64,000 nucleotides of DNA from Artemisia argyi (GCA_030686995.1 CM060707.1:83089472-83153471), one strand, 5' to 3'. Shown: positions 19,527 to 32,348, numbered from the stretch's first letter. Notes: generated from the letters alone by a model not told the origin. Translations and numbers: made by a program.

Positions 19527-22500
19527 ATGAATCCAGAAACAGAAATTACACCCCCACCGGGTTTTTCGTCTTTAACCCCTTTACCCGCAACTGACACCAA
19601 CGACCTTCCGCCAATCACGTCCTCCACCTTCACCACACGATCTCACCCTGAAATAACGCCCAACCATCACGCATCTACATCAGCCAATCCAGAGCTCACC
19701 ATTAGCTACGCCTTTGTCGATGCTAATTACGAAGAGCTAGAGTCCTTATTAAGAGCTCGAAGGAGACAAATCAGAAACACGGAGATGCGAAAGGAGTTAG
19801 AATATTCAAGTGACGAATATGATGAAGAAATTGAGATGGAGCCAAGACCTTTGATAACTAGGGCTCAACACCCCATCCTGCGAATTGGGTCTCCTACGGG
19901 TAGAAGGGCTGAAGGAAGGAATGTAGGCTTTGAGGGGATCCCTGAAAGAACTCCCACGAGGAGAGAAGGGACTATTACTAAAGGTTCTCATGGAAGGAGC
20001 CAACAGAGAGAGAACACGGAGGTGAACTTACCTCCCTTATTAGCAGCACCTTTAGGAAGGGCCGAAGGAGGAGTTCCACGGCAACCCTCCCACGCATCTG
20101 GTGTGGGAGGTAACCCGGGATCGGTCAACACAGGAGGAATTTTCCCCCCTTCAACTTGTATCCTCAGTTCCCGGTTCAAAATTACACCTCAAATATTTAT
20201 CCCTCCATTAATGGGCAACCCGGAAGTCAGTACCCCTCACAAATGGCTGTACCTTACAATCACCCCATGATATACCCTCCGTACACCATGTATACTGGTT
20301 GCCCTCCAAATACGAGTACTCCTCATCCTTTCTACGCTAGTCAACCTTCTTCAGGGGTACCCCCTACTCATAATCTATATCATGGCATCCCCATGAACAT
20401 ACCACCTTACACCCCCTTGTACGCAGAACCCGCTGGTCCTTTGACACCCTTTGTAAGATGGATCGAAGACTATCCATTGCCAAATGGTCTAAAGATGCCT
20501 TGACATATAGGCATCTACGACGAAAAGGGAGATCCGGACAATTTCCTACATTTGTTCGAAGGAGCCATTAGGATGCAGAAATGGGTCATGCCCGTAGCCT
20601 GTCACATGTTTACATACACCCTTCGGGATTCCGCACGTATTTGGTGAAATGGACAGAAACCAGAAAGCATCATCAACTTTGATGATTTGAAGGCTAAGTT
20701 TCGATCTCACTTCAGCCAGCAAAAGAAGTTCACAAGGACACACCTTACAGTGCACAACATTAAGCAGAAGGAGAACGAAAGCACGAGCAACTTCGTTACT
20801 AGGTACACTGACGAAACTCTGCAAATTCTAGGCTTACATGAAGAACAACACATTTATGGCTTCGTCCATGGCCTACGCAACCGGACTCTTGTCGAATTTT
20901 TATCTACAGATCTTCTGGCAACATACAAAGGCCTGATGGAAAAAAACATACATGTGGATAGAGGCCAAAGAAGTATCCACCAACGGGGCTCAAATGGAAA
21001 ACGGCAAAGGAACAAAACCATCTTCATGGGAAGGATCGAAGAACAAACATAAAAGCCATAATAGGTTTACCCCTTACAACAAGGGTCCGAGCCACGGTTT
21101 ATTAGGAAATCTCACAAAGTCTCCAAGGGAGATTTTAGCAACAGAGAAGGCCGCAAAAGCCTTCGAGCAACCTCCTCATATGATAGGAAAAAGCAAGAAC
21201 AGAGACATTACTAAATATTGCCACTTCCACAAAGACTATGGCCATGAAACAAATAGCTGTCGAGAGTTGAAAAAGCAGATAGAAGAGGCAGTAAAATCCG
21301 GGCAATTAACACATCTCGTAAAAGGGATAAGAAAGGGCAAAGAGAAAGCCACTGACGCGCAACTAGGAAAGGATAATACCCCCCAGGAAGCTCCTATCCT
21401 AATGGTTCGCTGGGATACCTCCTGATTGAAAGGAAAGGCCTCCAAAAGGGAAACTTACGCTGCAAAGGAAATAATGTTCCCATCCGAAATGGGAGAGTCC
21501 CATTCAAAGGATCCAGTGATCATTAAGGTCTTAGTCTCAGATACGGAGATCAACAAAATTTATATGGACTGCGGGAGTTCCTGCGAGGTAATCTATGAAC
21601 ATTGCTTTAGGAAACTCGGCCCTACAATCAAATCTAAGAGAGTCGAATCAAGAATGCCCCTGGTAGGTTTCTCGGGGGAACGATCATGGCCTTTAGGTGA
21701 AATACCTCTGGAGGTAACGCTCGGAGGTGGAAAGCTTGCAAGAACAGAGATCCTCAATTTCGTCATCGTAAAATCAAAGTCACCCTACAACATGATAATC
21801 GGACGAACTGGTATGCAAAAGATGGGCATTGTGGTCTCTACAGTTCATGCAACGGTGAAGTTCCAAATAGCCAATGGTGTCGGAACCATATTCTCTAGCT
21901 ATCGCGAAAGGAAGCACCAGGAAACCCAAGAGGATAAGGGAGATGGTAATCAATGGTGCGCAATGAACGTCAGAGGAGGCTCCTACCCCAAGGGGTACGT
22001 GGCACTAAACAACTCCCATCCAGTACGAAAGATGGAAATGGGAAAGCAACTCCCTACCACTTTCAGAAAAAGATTGGAAAAATTACTCGAAGCCTATGAA
22101 GATGTGTTTATAGGAAAATATTCAGATATAACAGGAGTTCCAAGGTTGCTCACAATCAACGACAGACCTTTTAACATAGAACATAAGCTAAATGAATCCA
22201 AATACATCAAACCGGTCAGGCAGAAACCCCTTCAAGTGACACCTGGACAAAGCACAACAATCAAGAAAGAAGTAGACAAACTCACAGCTGCAGGAATACT
22301 TCGAAGGGTATTAAATCCACGATGGGTTACTAACCCAATTGTAGCCTAACGGAAAAATGGAGAATGGGTACTAAAGGTTGACTTCAAAGACATCAACAAA
22401 GTTTGCCAAAAAGGAAGCTATTTGTCGGAAGGAGAACAGCTACCACCACCTGGAGTTCGTTGGGAATGTTTCCTTAATACAAACATGGGATGCCATCAGA

Positions 22501-22690
22501 TACAGATGGCACAGGAAGATGAAGAAAAAGCATCCTTTCATGTAGGCAGTAGCTCCTACTACTTTAAACGCATGCCTTTTGCCTACAGAACATCGAAGCC
22601 ACTTACAATAGGCTGATCCAAAAGGTCTTCGAAAAACAGATAGGGAGGAACCTAAGAATTCACGGCGAATACTTGAGGAATATCCATTTG
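19527..22690 (+). pseudogene. Tat-like gag-protease-RT polyprotein, broken
   Basis: Translation starts at ATG 19527 and changes frame near 20150 and 20960. It is stopped at about 20502, 20646, 21423 and 22347. The gag core lies at 20520-20960 (GDPDNFLHLFEGA, LKAKFRSHFSQQKKF, NFVTRYTDETLQI). The knuckle-like CHFHKDYGHETNSC follows near 21220. The protease has MDCGSSCEVIYEHC near 21566, where the usual Asp-Ser/Thr-Gly triad reads Asp-Cys-Gly, and IIGRTGM near 21797. RT begins with VKVDFKDINK-like and CHQIQMAQEDEEKASF blocks and fades by 22690 before the YxDD motif. It would once have provided particle, protease and copying functions; it is inactive now. Family assignment is confident, clade less so. 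Confidence 0.8.
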
Positions 22691-23233
22691 TCAAGAAAAA
22701 TACCTGAGGAACCTACTGAAGAAGTATAAGCTCACTGACTGCTCTTCAGTAACGACTCCTATGGTTCCCCCAAACAACCTTGGCCCTGACCTCACTGGAA
22801 AATCAGTGAACCAAACCCAATACAAGGGAATGATTGGCTCCCTGATGTACTTACCTCAAGGCCTTATATCCAATTCTTAGTCTGTCTGTGTGCCAGATAT
22901 CAGGCTGATCCAAAAGAGTCTCATCTCACTACTGTCAAGAGAATCATCAGGTACCTGAAGGGTACTCCAAACCTTGGTTTGTATTACCCAAAATGCTCAT
23001 GATTTGATCTCAAAGGGTACACTGACTCTGACTATGCAGGATGTAATATGGATAGAAAAAGTACTTCAGGATCCTGCCAATTCCTTGGTGGTAAACTTGT
23101 GTGTTGAAGTACAAAGAAACAACAGTCAGTGGCCATGTCCTCAGCTGAAGCTGAATATGTGGCTACGTTGTGCAAATGTACTCTGGATGAAGAGCCAACT
23201 GAGTGACTATGGCATTCAGTATAAGATGGTACC
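22691..23233 (+). pseudogene. Copia-A RT end and RNase H, first part
   Basis: Reading with frame changes, the segment contains KYLRNLLKKYKLTDCSSV, a GMIGSLMYL block, CLCARYQADPKESHL, and RYLKGTPNLGLYYP. Then come YTDSDYAGCNMDRKSTSGS and KKQQSVAMSSAEAEYVA, the classic Ty1/copia RNase H signature. Several stops are present. The reading is cut at 23233 by the array, and TSD GTACC flanks the cut. The function would have been RNA degradation during reverse transcription. Confidence 0.85.
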
Positions 23234-24643
23234 TGATGCGTGGGAATCGCAACAGGCTTTACCTCTCGAGGGATCTCGAGAAGCTTACAACCCCCACCAG
23301 GCAGTGTACCTGATCGTTGTAGTATAGTATAGTGACAAGTACCGGGGGATTGATCGTTTAGCTTAGGAATAGTGTCGCTAGGATTAGAAAGCCTAAATTA
23401 CTAGTTCTAAAGGTGAGGGATGATTATTTTTGTCCTTTTATGTTTTTATGAAAGCAAGTAAAATCTCGGGTTTTGAAAGAGTGGGCGGAATTAGTTGCTA
23501 TTCAACTAACCCAAAGCTAAAATGCAATCAAAATAAAATACTAAAAATGAAATTAAACTAATTTATACTAAGGTTGTGAGCAGTAATTGGAGAAAATGTG
23601 TTTACTTAGACTTCACTACTCCCTAGATATCTTTTACACGTTAATTACTTGTTATAATTGCATGGATGACAGATCGTATTCCTTAATACCATTCATGGGG
23701 TGGCATACATAACTCCCCAATTCTATGAGCTCTTATCTCCTCCTACACCATGACCCAGCACAACTATAGGGATTGTAAACAGTGGCTCATGCATTAAATA
23801 CAACAAATAAAGACCTAGTTCGCCTCGGTTCATGTTTCTTAAGACGTTCAAGCATGTTACCATTTGGAGATCTGCCAGTTTTCTTAAGCCTAACATATAA
23901 AATCATTCATCCACAACAAGAATAAACAAGTAATCAACACATAATCAATATCTAGGTTTCATTAGATCTAAGCAAACACAAAAGAGATCTAGCCTAGCAT
24001 AATGGAATTGAGACAAGAATAAGATATAGACAACCAACACACAGACATATTGATTGAATTAAAAGAACACTTATCTCAATTACAATGCAAGGTATCAAGG
24101 GTTTGGAACCCTTGAAAACCTGTAAAAGTTGCACCAAATTCGTCTTTAGGGTTTCTCCAAAACTTCTCTCCTTTTTTAATGTAAAAACTAGAAAACTATA
24201 TATAGGAAAACTGGGCTGACGGCGTCAAGACAACCATGTGACGCCGTCACCTCGCCACCAAATACTTCCTCGGACGGCCTTGATCTACTTATGACGGCCT
24301 GTGTGACGCCGTCACCAACCACGGTATTTTATTCTTGGCCTTTTGACGCCGTCAGGATGACTTTTGACGCCGTCATCAACGACCGTATTTTATTCTTGAT
24401 GTCTGACGCCATCAGGGTGTAACTCTTGACGCCGTCACCTAGTGTTTCCAGCATGGAAAATTGATACTTTGCCGTTTTCTTCACTTTTATGCTCCAAAAA
24501 CGTCCAAAATGGCTTCTTTTCCAGAATTCACTCTCCAAGTACCTAAAATCACAAAAGGAACGATTTAGGGCAATATTTGATCAAAAAAAGTCGGATTCGG
24601 GCTTAAATGACCCCCTAAAAACGGATCATTTTTTGCCTCATCA
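23234..24643 (-). repeat. Array LTR 1
   Basis: Left-most LTR, the 3' LTR on the minus strand. It contains the TGACG[C/G]CGTCA cluster and TATA box described separately. Confidence 0.92.
24196..24437 (-). promoter_or_regulatory. TATA box and TGACG[C/G]CGTCA cluster in array LTR 1
   Basis: On the minus strand the palindromic 11-mer TGACGCCGTCA or its complement occurs at 24217, 24239, 24302, 24342, 24365 and 24427, with a one-base variant near 24404. The TATA-like CTATATATAG (24196-24205) follows downstream. The same cluster is at 29474-29694 (LTR 2) and 34689-34909 (LTR 3). TGACG is the core bound by plant TGA-type bZIP factors, so these are candidate enhancer sites. Confidence 0.65.
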
Positions 24644-25250
24644 TATACCCTTACACTTGAGTTTTGCTTGTCTTCAAGCAAATGCGCTTTTATTCTACTC
24701 AAAAGACAAGTTAGGGGTCATTTAACACTAATATAAAAGTAATTACAACAAATAATCGTTCCACTAAAGACCAATAGACAAGCACGGAGATCATACACAA
24801 GCACCTCACAAATAGTGTTAAGATACTCACATCTCTCGGGTGTAATAAAGTAATATAACATTATGGAAATGGAAGATATCTCTCACTACCTGTCATAGCA
24901 AAATAGATTACCATAGGCTTGGGAAAGGATCAAACCTCCACCACATGGCGTAAGCACCTAGGATAAACTATCAAAGAGGTCTTTTAAAGGGTTGTAACGT
25001 TAGGTATAGGGATATGAATTACACGGTTTTTTTGGATAAAGGAAGTTTTACTGGTGGCGAGTTAACAATCTTGGTTAATTACATGTACAATATGGCGTTG
25101 CTAAGCCAAGACTAGACTCGACTTAAGCTAATAAATGAAAAAAAACATAAAATAAACATAGAATGAAACGGGATGGTAGTCCGTATATTTTTTTTTTCTT
25201 TTTCCTTTTTCTATTTTTTTTTCTTTTTCTTGATTTTTCGATTTTTTTTT

Positions 25251-25290
<40 letters not shown>

Positions 25291-27131
25291 ATACACTCTT
25301 ACCCTACCATCCGAAATAATACATCATAGGGGATGAGAATTCCCCTTACACTTGAATCTTTACATACTTTACAATCAACTAATCTAATGACTCGAATTAA
25401 GAAAATCAAAACACTTGGAGCACTTTTAAGATTAACGTACATATGGGGGTAATAAATGATGTTCTTCCCCATTACTCCAAAAAATAAGTACTTACCCATG
25501 AGTCCCAATTGTCCCAAAACAATATGTACAAGGATATGACTCGACTTAGCAACCATGTAATCAATTAGAAAGTTATCTTAGGGTTTAACAAATAACAATA
25601 ATGCACTAAAAATGAGCGCATACACGGAAGGCTAAGGCGATTTGGTTGTACATTTAAGTGGGGTGTAACAAATTCTTCCTTTAAGTAAAATGCTTAAAGT
25701 TAGAAACGAAAAGATAGGCTCGGAGGGGTGTACTAGGGGTTTCGTGTACTAAAAATGAGTACAACGCTAAGGGTGTGGGAAAAATTAGTTGACTTAACTA
25801 GCCAAGTAATATGACTCAAATGGTCAAGTAATTATGATACGGGTTTAACACAAGGGTGATCCTAATGCCTCTTATCATGTAATAAATCCTACCACACGAA
25901 TGTAGTCTCACTAGCGGTCTCGGGATGCATCACTAACGCAAGTTCTAGAATCTAAATGCTACCGGTACACTCATAAGCACTAATAGTAAATGCTTTTCCT
26001 ATCAAATCTAAAGGCGAACCTCACATTTTTTGGTGGAAAATTTTTCTGAATATACGGTTATGTGCTAGTCGTACAATCTCCTATCCATGAGACGCTTGCT
26101 ATGGCTAAAGTTTCACTCCTAAATGTTGTAAAAAATTTTAAATTTGGCGCTAAAATTGCACTAACAAGTATTTCTCGTAGTTTTATTACACATCTACCAT
26201 TAAACAAAACAAACTCAAGCGAAAGTGCATATGTAAGGTATCATCTTTTTACCATCCCCTTACACTTAAGATGAACATTGTCCCCAATGTTCAAGTAAAG
26301 AATGTAAAAGTGAAAAAGTAAAGAGAATGAAATCAAATACTCCCCTGATTCGCTCGGTATGGATTATAGGTGGCCAGGTTAAATCTTTTTCCAAGAAAAC
26401 GTACAATCAAAGCTTCCCTTCCAGAATATAAATCATCTCCTTGTCGAACATAACCTGTGAAACCTGACAAAATAGACAAGACAACCTCGCGTAAAATCGG
26501 CGGCATCCTATATAAGTTCCTAAATCCTAGAAAACAAAGTAAGATATAATGCTTGTGGAATGAAGTTTGCAGATTTCCTGGAGATTATAAAACTTAATAA
26601 TTCACAAAAACCATAAGACTCCGTTAGAAAAACAAAACCGGTAAAATTTCCAGATTTTTAACTCCTGACGCCGTCAAGAGTAAACTCCTGACGCCGTCAG
26701 AATGGACCTGCAGAAATTCTTATGTTAAGTTTCCGGAAAATTTCTGGAAAAACTTGGTCCTACTTCCTGGAAAATTCTGCAAAACATCATTATGACTCAA
26801 TACAAGCATTTGACTCTAACAAGTACTAATACACATGTCCATTTATTATTATTGTGGTTCATGCTCAATTTCGTTCTTATAAACAAATTTGGATCTCCCT
26901 TACACTTATCTTTTGCAAAATACCTTTATATGCAATTAAGACGAAGTTAAAAACAAAATAAAGCATTTTCACAATTTACTTTGAAACATGAGCCACAAAC
27001 AATAAAAATAAAACATGCATACGGAAACAAATAAAATCAGACAAACAAACAAACAAATAAAAACACACAAAACGTGGGTTGCCTCCCAAGAAGCGCTTGT
27101 TTTTGTTTGAGTCACGAGTCTGACTCTACCC
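24644..27131 (-). other. Non-coding internal region of array unit 1
   Basis: No gene is seen. On the minus strand, AAGTGTAAGGG-type motifs recur at about 24649, 25344, 26258 and 26898, resembling polypurine-tract copies. The one nearest the LTR is preceded by a TTGCTTGAAGACAAGC-like segment, typical of the 3' end of Athila/Tat internals. A pyrimidine run of about 100 bases lies at 25190-25288. Two more TGACGCCGTCA sites lie near 26665-26700. Confidence 0.6.
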
Positions 27132-28322
27132 TTATTTAACGGAAATAGGTGAGGTTTTCCCTACACTTAGGATTAAGTACGGGTGGAAGTAGCGATACAC
27201 ACCCTTATGGTGGAAATATGCCTCGTGAGGAAAGAGTGGTGGATGAATTATATGCTCAAAGGGGTGTGCTCCTATCATCATAACCTTACCCAATTCAATC
27301 GGGTTAATGGGTGGATTAAGATTTTCTCCTAGAAAGGGATCATTTTCAATCAACTTCAAGAGATTACTAGTTGGGGATCCATCTTGACCTAATAAACCCG
27401 GTTTAAACCCATAATGTTTCTTGTAATCAATCGTAAATGGGTGATGTAAGTATGTAAGGTCATTTTCCACTCCTATATTGGCTTCCTCTCTATAAGGCTT
27501 AGAGTCCACTACCTTTATCCCAAGACTACTCGGACTATATGGTTTGATGGGTGGGTCGGCTCCTCCTTTGTCTCCTAGATGTATATCTAAGGATGGAAAG
27601 TTTTGTGAAGATTGAGGTTCCGGTTCATCAACACTAGGTAATTCCCTAGAACTAAGAGTAAGGTTATCACTACAAGTATTCAAACCTATATCCTCTAATG
27701 GTGTTTGGTACAGGGGTTCTACCTCTATTGGGGCTCCTATAGTCTCTTCTACTTCTTCCGGGTAAGTCACGGGTGGTATGTGTGCCTCAAATGATGGTAG
27801 GACTTGTGGGGTACTTTTTGGGCTTGGATTATCCACCTCATCCTCCATTGTATCAAGATTACCTATGTGCTTGTTTTGTACTATGGCTTTAGGTGACATC
27901 CACACAGGTATCCCTGAGTAATCATCCCCAGACAAACTTCCTGTTTGCTCCTTCAAACTTGTTTTTGATTGATTTGTGATGTTGTTTGTTGGGTTGTCTA
28001 CTCTATAATAATATTGGGCACAGTCTTCTATGGTATCCCATGCTTCTTCAGCACTTAATTCCCTAGGGCCCCCATTGGCAAAATCATCAATGCACATTTG
28101 GTCACATCGGCTGACACGATAGTAAAAGGTTTGGGTTAGGGATGCTAAAGAGAAACTATGATGAGGGAATTTTCGAAGTAAAATTTTAAAACGAGTCCAT
28201 GCATCATATATGGGTTCATCTCGATATTGTTTGAAATTCGAGATGTCAATAGGGTAGAATGGCCTTTGTGGTTGGTGGTATGGTGGATTCGCGTACTCCA
28301 TAATGGTGAACGGAAAAGTCAA
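27132..28322 (-). CDS. Athila-like gag fused to a pol-end segment (array unit 1)
   Basis: This open 396-codon frame starts about 150 bases inside the primer site. Residues 30-120 contain DEPIYDAWTRFKILLRKFPHH, SLTQTFYYRVS, IDDFANGG and SAEEAWDTIEDCAQYYYR. These are the gag core of Athila-type gypsy elements (compare the family's EAWERFKxLLRxCPHHG pattern). Residues 130-280 are acidic and proline-rich. The C-terminus (HHKGVYRYFHPYLILSVGK) resembles the last residues after Athila pol, suggesting a large internal deletion joined gag to the pol end. No zinc knuckle, protease or RT is present. The frame is intact and nearly identical to the copy at 32349-33539, so it could still supply gag. Confidence 0.7.
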   Translation of the reverse strand: MTFPFTIMEYANPPYHQPQRPFYPIDISNFKQYRDEPIYDAWTRFKILLRKFPHHSFSLASLTQTFYYRVSRCDQMCIDDFANGGPRELSAEEAWDTIEDCAQYYYRVDNPTNNITNQSKTSLKEQTGSLSGDDYSGIPVWMSPKAIVQNKHIGNLDTMEDEVDNPSPKSTPQVLPSFEAHIPPVTYPEEVEETIGAPIEVEPLYQTPLEDIGLNTCSDNLTLSSRELPSVDEPEPQSSQNFPSLDIHLGDKGGADPPIKPYSPSSLGIKVVDSKPYREEANIGVENDLTYLHHPFTIDYKKHYGFKPGLLGQDGSPTSNLLKLIENDPFLGENLNPPINPIELGKVMMIGAHPFEHIIHPPLFPHEAYFHHKGVYRYFHPYLILSVGKTSPISVK

Positions 28323-28467
28323 TGGAAATTACGAACAAACACACAAAGAAAAAGATAGACTAAAGAAATCCTAAAAAAAAATAAAAAAAAAAATAAAAAA
28401 TCTTACTAGAAAGGAATCTAGCAAGTAGACCAAATAAAAAGAAATTTCAACCTAGACAATAACTATT

Positions 28468-28489
28468 CCCCGGCAGCGGCGCCAAAAAC
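28468..28489 (-). other. Primer binding site, array unit 1
   Basis: On the minus strand TGGCGCCGCTGCCGGGGA lies just inside LTR 2. It is like the Asp-tRNA-type site of Athila elements. The same sequence lies at about 33683-33704 beside LTR 3. Confidence 0.8.
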
Positions 28490-28490
28490 T

Positions 28491-29901
28491 TGATGCGTGG
28501 GAATCGCAACAGGCTTTACCTCTCGAGGGATCTCGAGAAGCTTACAACCCCCACCAGGCAGTGTACCTGATCGTTGTAGTATAGTATAGTGACAAGTACC
28601 GGGGGATTGATCGTTCAGCTTAGGAATAGTGTCGCTAGGATTAGAAAGCCTAAATTACTAGTTCTAAAGGTGAGGGATGATTATTTTTGTCTTTTTATGT
28701 TTTTATGAAAGCAAGTAAAATCTCGGGTTTTGAAAGAGTGGGCGGAATTAGTTGCTATTCAACTAACCCAAAGCTAAAATGCAATCAAAATAAAATACTA
28801 AAAATGAAATTAAACTAATTTATACTAAGGTTGTGAGCAGTAATTGGAGAAAATGTGTTTACTTAGACTTCACTACTCCCTAGATATCTTTTACACGTTA
28901 ATTACTTGTTATAATTGCATGGATGACGGATCGTAATCCTTAATACCATTCATGGGGTGGCATACATAACTCCCCAATTCTATGAGCTCTTATCTCCTCC
29001 TACACCATGACCCAGCACAACTATAGGGATTGTAAACAGTGGCTCATGCATTAAATACAACAAATAAAGACCTAGTTCGCCTCGGTTCATGTTTCTTAAG
29101 ACGTTCAAGCATGTTACCATTTGGAGATCTGCCAGTTTTCTTAAGCCTAGCATATAAAATCATTCATCCATAACAAGAATAAACAAGTAATCAACACATA
29201 ATCAATATCTAGGTTTCATTAGATCTAAGCAAACACAAAAGAGATCTAGCCTAGCATAATGGAATTGAGACAAGAACAAGATATAGACAACCAACACATA
29301 GACATATTGATTGAATTAAAAGAACACTTATCTCAATTACAATGCAAGGTATCAAGGGTTTGGAACCCTTGAAAACCTGTAAAAGTTGCACCAAATTCGT
29401 CTTTAGGGTTTCTCCAAAACTTCTCTCCTTTTTTAATGTAAAAACTAGAAAACTATATATAGGAAAACTGGGCTGACGGCGTCAAGACAACCATGTGACG
29501 CCGTCACCTCGCCACCAAATACTTCCTCGGACGGCCTTGATCTACTTATGACGGCCTGTGTGACGCCGTCACCAACCACGGTATTTTATTCTTGGCCTTT
29601 TGACGCCGTCAGGATGACTTTTGACGCCGTCATCAACTACGGTATTTTATTCTTGATGTCTGACGCCGTCAGGGTGTAACTCTTGACGCCGTCACCTAGT
29701 GTTTCCAGCATGGAAAATTGATACTTTGCCGTTTTCTTCACTTTTATGCTCCAAAAACGTCCAAAATGTCTTCTTTTCCAGAATTCACTCTCCAAGTACC
29801 TAAAATCACAAAAGGAACGATTTAGGGCAATATTTGATCAAAAAAAAGTCGGATTCGGGCTTAAATGACCCCCTAAAAACGGATCATTTTTCGCCTCATC
29901 A
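28491..29901 (-). repeat. Array LTR 2
   Basis: Central LTR shared by both units. The TGACG[C/G]CGTCA cluster is at 29474-29694, with the position that is variant in LTR 1 exact here. The TATA-like CTATATATAG is at 29453-29462. Confidence 0.92.
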
Positions 29902-32348
29902 TATACCCTTACACTTGAGTTTTGCTTGTCCTCAAGCAAATGCGCTTTTATTCTACTCAAAAGACAAGTTAGGGGTCATTTAACACTAATATAAAAGTAA
30001 TTACAACAAATAATCGTTCCACTAAAGACCAATAGACAAGCACGGAGATCATACACAAGCACCTGACAAATAGTGTTTAGATACTCACATCTCTCGGGTG
30101 TAATAAAGTAATATAACATTATGGAAATGGAAGATATCTCTCACTACCTGTCATAGCAAAATAGATTACCATAGGCTTGGGAAAGGATCAAACCTCCACC
30201 ACATGGCGTAAGCACCTAGGATAAACTATCAAAGAGGTCTTTTAAAGGGTTGTAACGTTAGGTATAGGGATATGAATTACACGGTTTTGTTGGATAAAGG
30301 AAGTTTTACTGGTGGCGAGTTAACAATCTTGGTTAATTACATGTACAATATGGCGTTACTAAGCCAAGACTAGACTCGACTTAAGCTAATAAATGAAAAA
30401 AAACATAAAATAAACATAGAATGAAACGGGATGGTAGTCCGTATGTTTTTTTTTCTTTTTCCTTTTTCTATTTTTTTTTTTCTTTTTCTTGATTTTTCGA
30501 TTTTTTTTTTTTTTTTTTTTTTTTTTTTGCATACACTCTTACCCTACCATCCGAAATAATACATCATAGGGGATGAGAATTCTCCTTACACTTGAATCTT
30601 TACATACTTTACAATCAACTAATCTAATGACTCGAATTAAGAAAATCAAAACACTTGGAGCACTTTTAAGATTAACGTACATATGGGGGTAATAAATGAT
30701 GTTCTTCCCCATTACTCCATAAAATAAGTACTTACCCATGAGTCCCAATTGTCCCAAAACAATATGTACAAGGATATGACTCGACTTAGCAACCATGTAA
30801 TCAATTAGAAAGTTAACTTAGGGTTTAACAAATAACAATAATGCACTAAAAATGAGCGCATACACGGAAGGCTAAGGCGATTTGGTTGTACATTTAAGTG
30901 GGGTGTAACAAATTCTTCCTTTACGTAAAATGCTTAAAGTTAGAAACGAAAAGATAGGCTTGGAGGGGTGTACTAGGGGTTTCGTGTACTAAAAATGAGT
31001 ACAACGCTAAGGGTGTGGGAAAAATTAGTTGACTTAACTAGCCAAGTAATATGACTCAAATGGTCAAGTAATTATGATACGGGTTTAACACAAGGGTGAT
31101 CCTAATGCCTCTTATCATGTAGTAAATCCTACCACACGAATGTAGTCTCACTAGCGGTCTCGGGATGCATCACTAACGCAAGTTCTAGAATCTAAATGCT
31201 ACCGGTACACTCATAAGCACTAATAGTAAATGCTTTTCCTATCAAATCTAAAGGAGAACCTCACATTTTTGGGTGGAAAATTTTTCTGAATATACGGTTA
31301 TGTGCTAGTCGTACAATCTCCTATCCATGAGACGCTTGCTATGGCTAAAGTTTCACTCCTAAATGTTGTAAAAAATTTTAAATTTGGCGCTAAAATTGCA
31401 CTAACAAGTATTTCTCGTAGTTTTATTACACATCTACCATTAAACAAAACAAACTCAAGCGAAAGTGCATATGTAAGGTATCATCTTTTTACCCTCCCCT
31501 TACACTTAAGATGAACATTGTCCCCAATGTTCAAGTAAAGAATGTAAAAGTGAAAAAGTAAAGAGAATGAAATCAAATACTCCCCTGATTCGCTCGGTAT
31601 GGATTATAGGTGGCCAGGTTAAATCTTCTTCCAAGAAAACGAACAATCAAAGCTTCCCTTCCAGAATATGAATCATCTCCTTGTCGAACATAACCTGTGA
31701 AACCTGACAAAATAGACAAGACAACCTCGCGTAAAATCGGCGGCATCCTATATAAGTTCCTAAATCCTAGAAAACAAAGTAAGATATAATGCTTGTGGAA
31801 TGAAGTTTGCAGATTTCCTGGAGATTATAAAACTTAATAATTCACAAAAACCATAAGACTCCGTTAGAAAAACAAAACCGGTAAAATTTCCAGATTTTTA
31901 ACTCCTGACGCCGTCAGAATGGACCTGCAGAAATTCTTATGTTAAGTTTCCGGAAAATATCTGGAAAAACTTGGTCCTACTTCCTGGAAAATCCTGCAAA
32001 ACATCATTATGACTCGATACAAGCATTTGACTCAAACAAGTACTAATACACATGTCCATTTATTATTATTGTGGTTCATGCTCAATTTCGTTCTTATAAA
32101 CAAATTTGGATCTCCCTTACACTTATCTTTTGCAAAATACCTTTATATGCAATTAAGACGAAGTTAAAAACAAAATAAAGCATTTTCACAATTTACTTTG
32201 AAACATGAGCCACAAACAATAAAAATAAAACATGCATACGGAAACAAATAAAATCAGACAAACAAACAAACAAATAAAAACACACAAAATGTGGGTTGCC
32301 TCCCAAGAAGCGCTTGTTTTTGTTTGAGTCACGAGTCTGACTCTACCC
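29902..32348 (-). other. Non-coding internal region of array unit 2
   Basis: Nearly identical to the same region of unit 1. The pyrimidine run near 30447-30528 is shorter, and one of the two TGACGCCGTCA units near 31905 is missing. No gene is seen. Confidence 0.6.

Larger units (their letters stand above)
18803..22690 (+). mobile_element. 5' half of a Tat-like Ty3/gypsy element
   Basis: An LTR (about 18803-19439, TGAT...ATCA) is followed by TGGCGCCATCCGTGGGAC (19441-19458), a primer site type of plant gypsy elements. Gag, protease and the first RT blocks then follow in order to about 22690, where the sequence changes abruptly to copia pol. RNase H, integrase and the 3' LTR are missing. Many stops and frameshifts are present. 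Confidence 0.8.

Noticed and set aside
25299..25556. 85-codon minus-strand ORF conserved in both array units (also 30539-30796)
   Set aside because: The conservation is explained by near-identity of the two units. No domain is recognisable, and it lies in a non-coding internal region.
26062..26274. 70-codon plus-strand ORF present in both array units (also 31302-31514)
   Set aside because: Antisense to the element, no domain, same duplication explanation.
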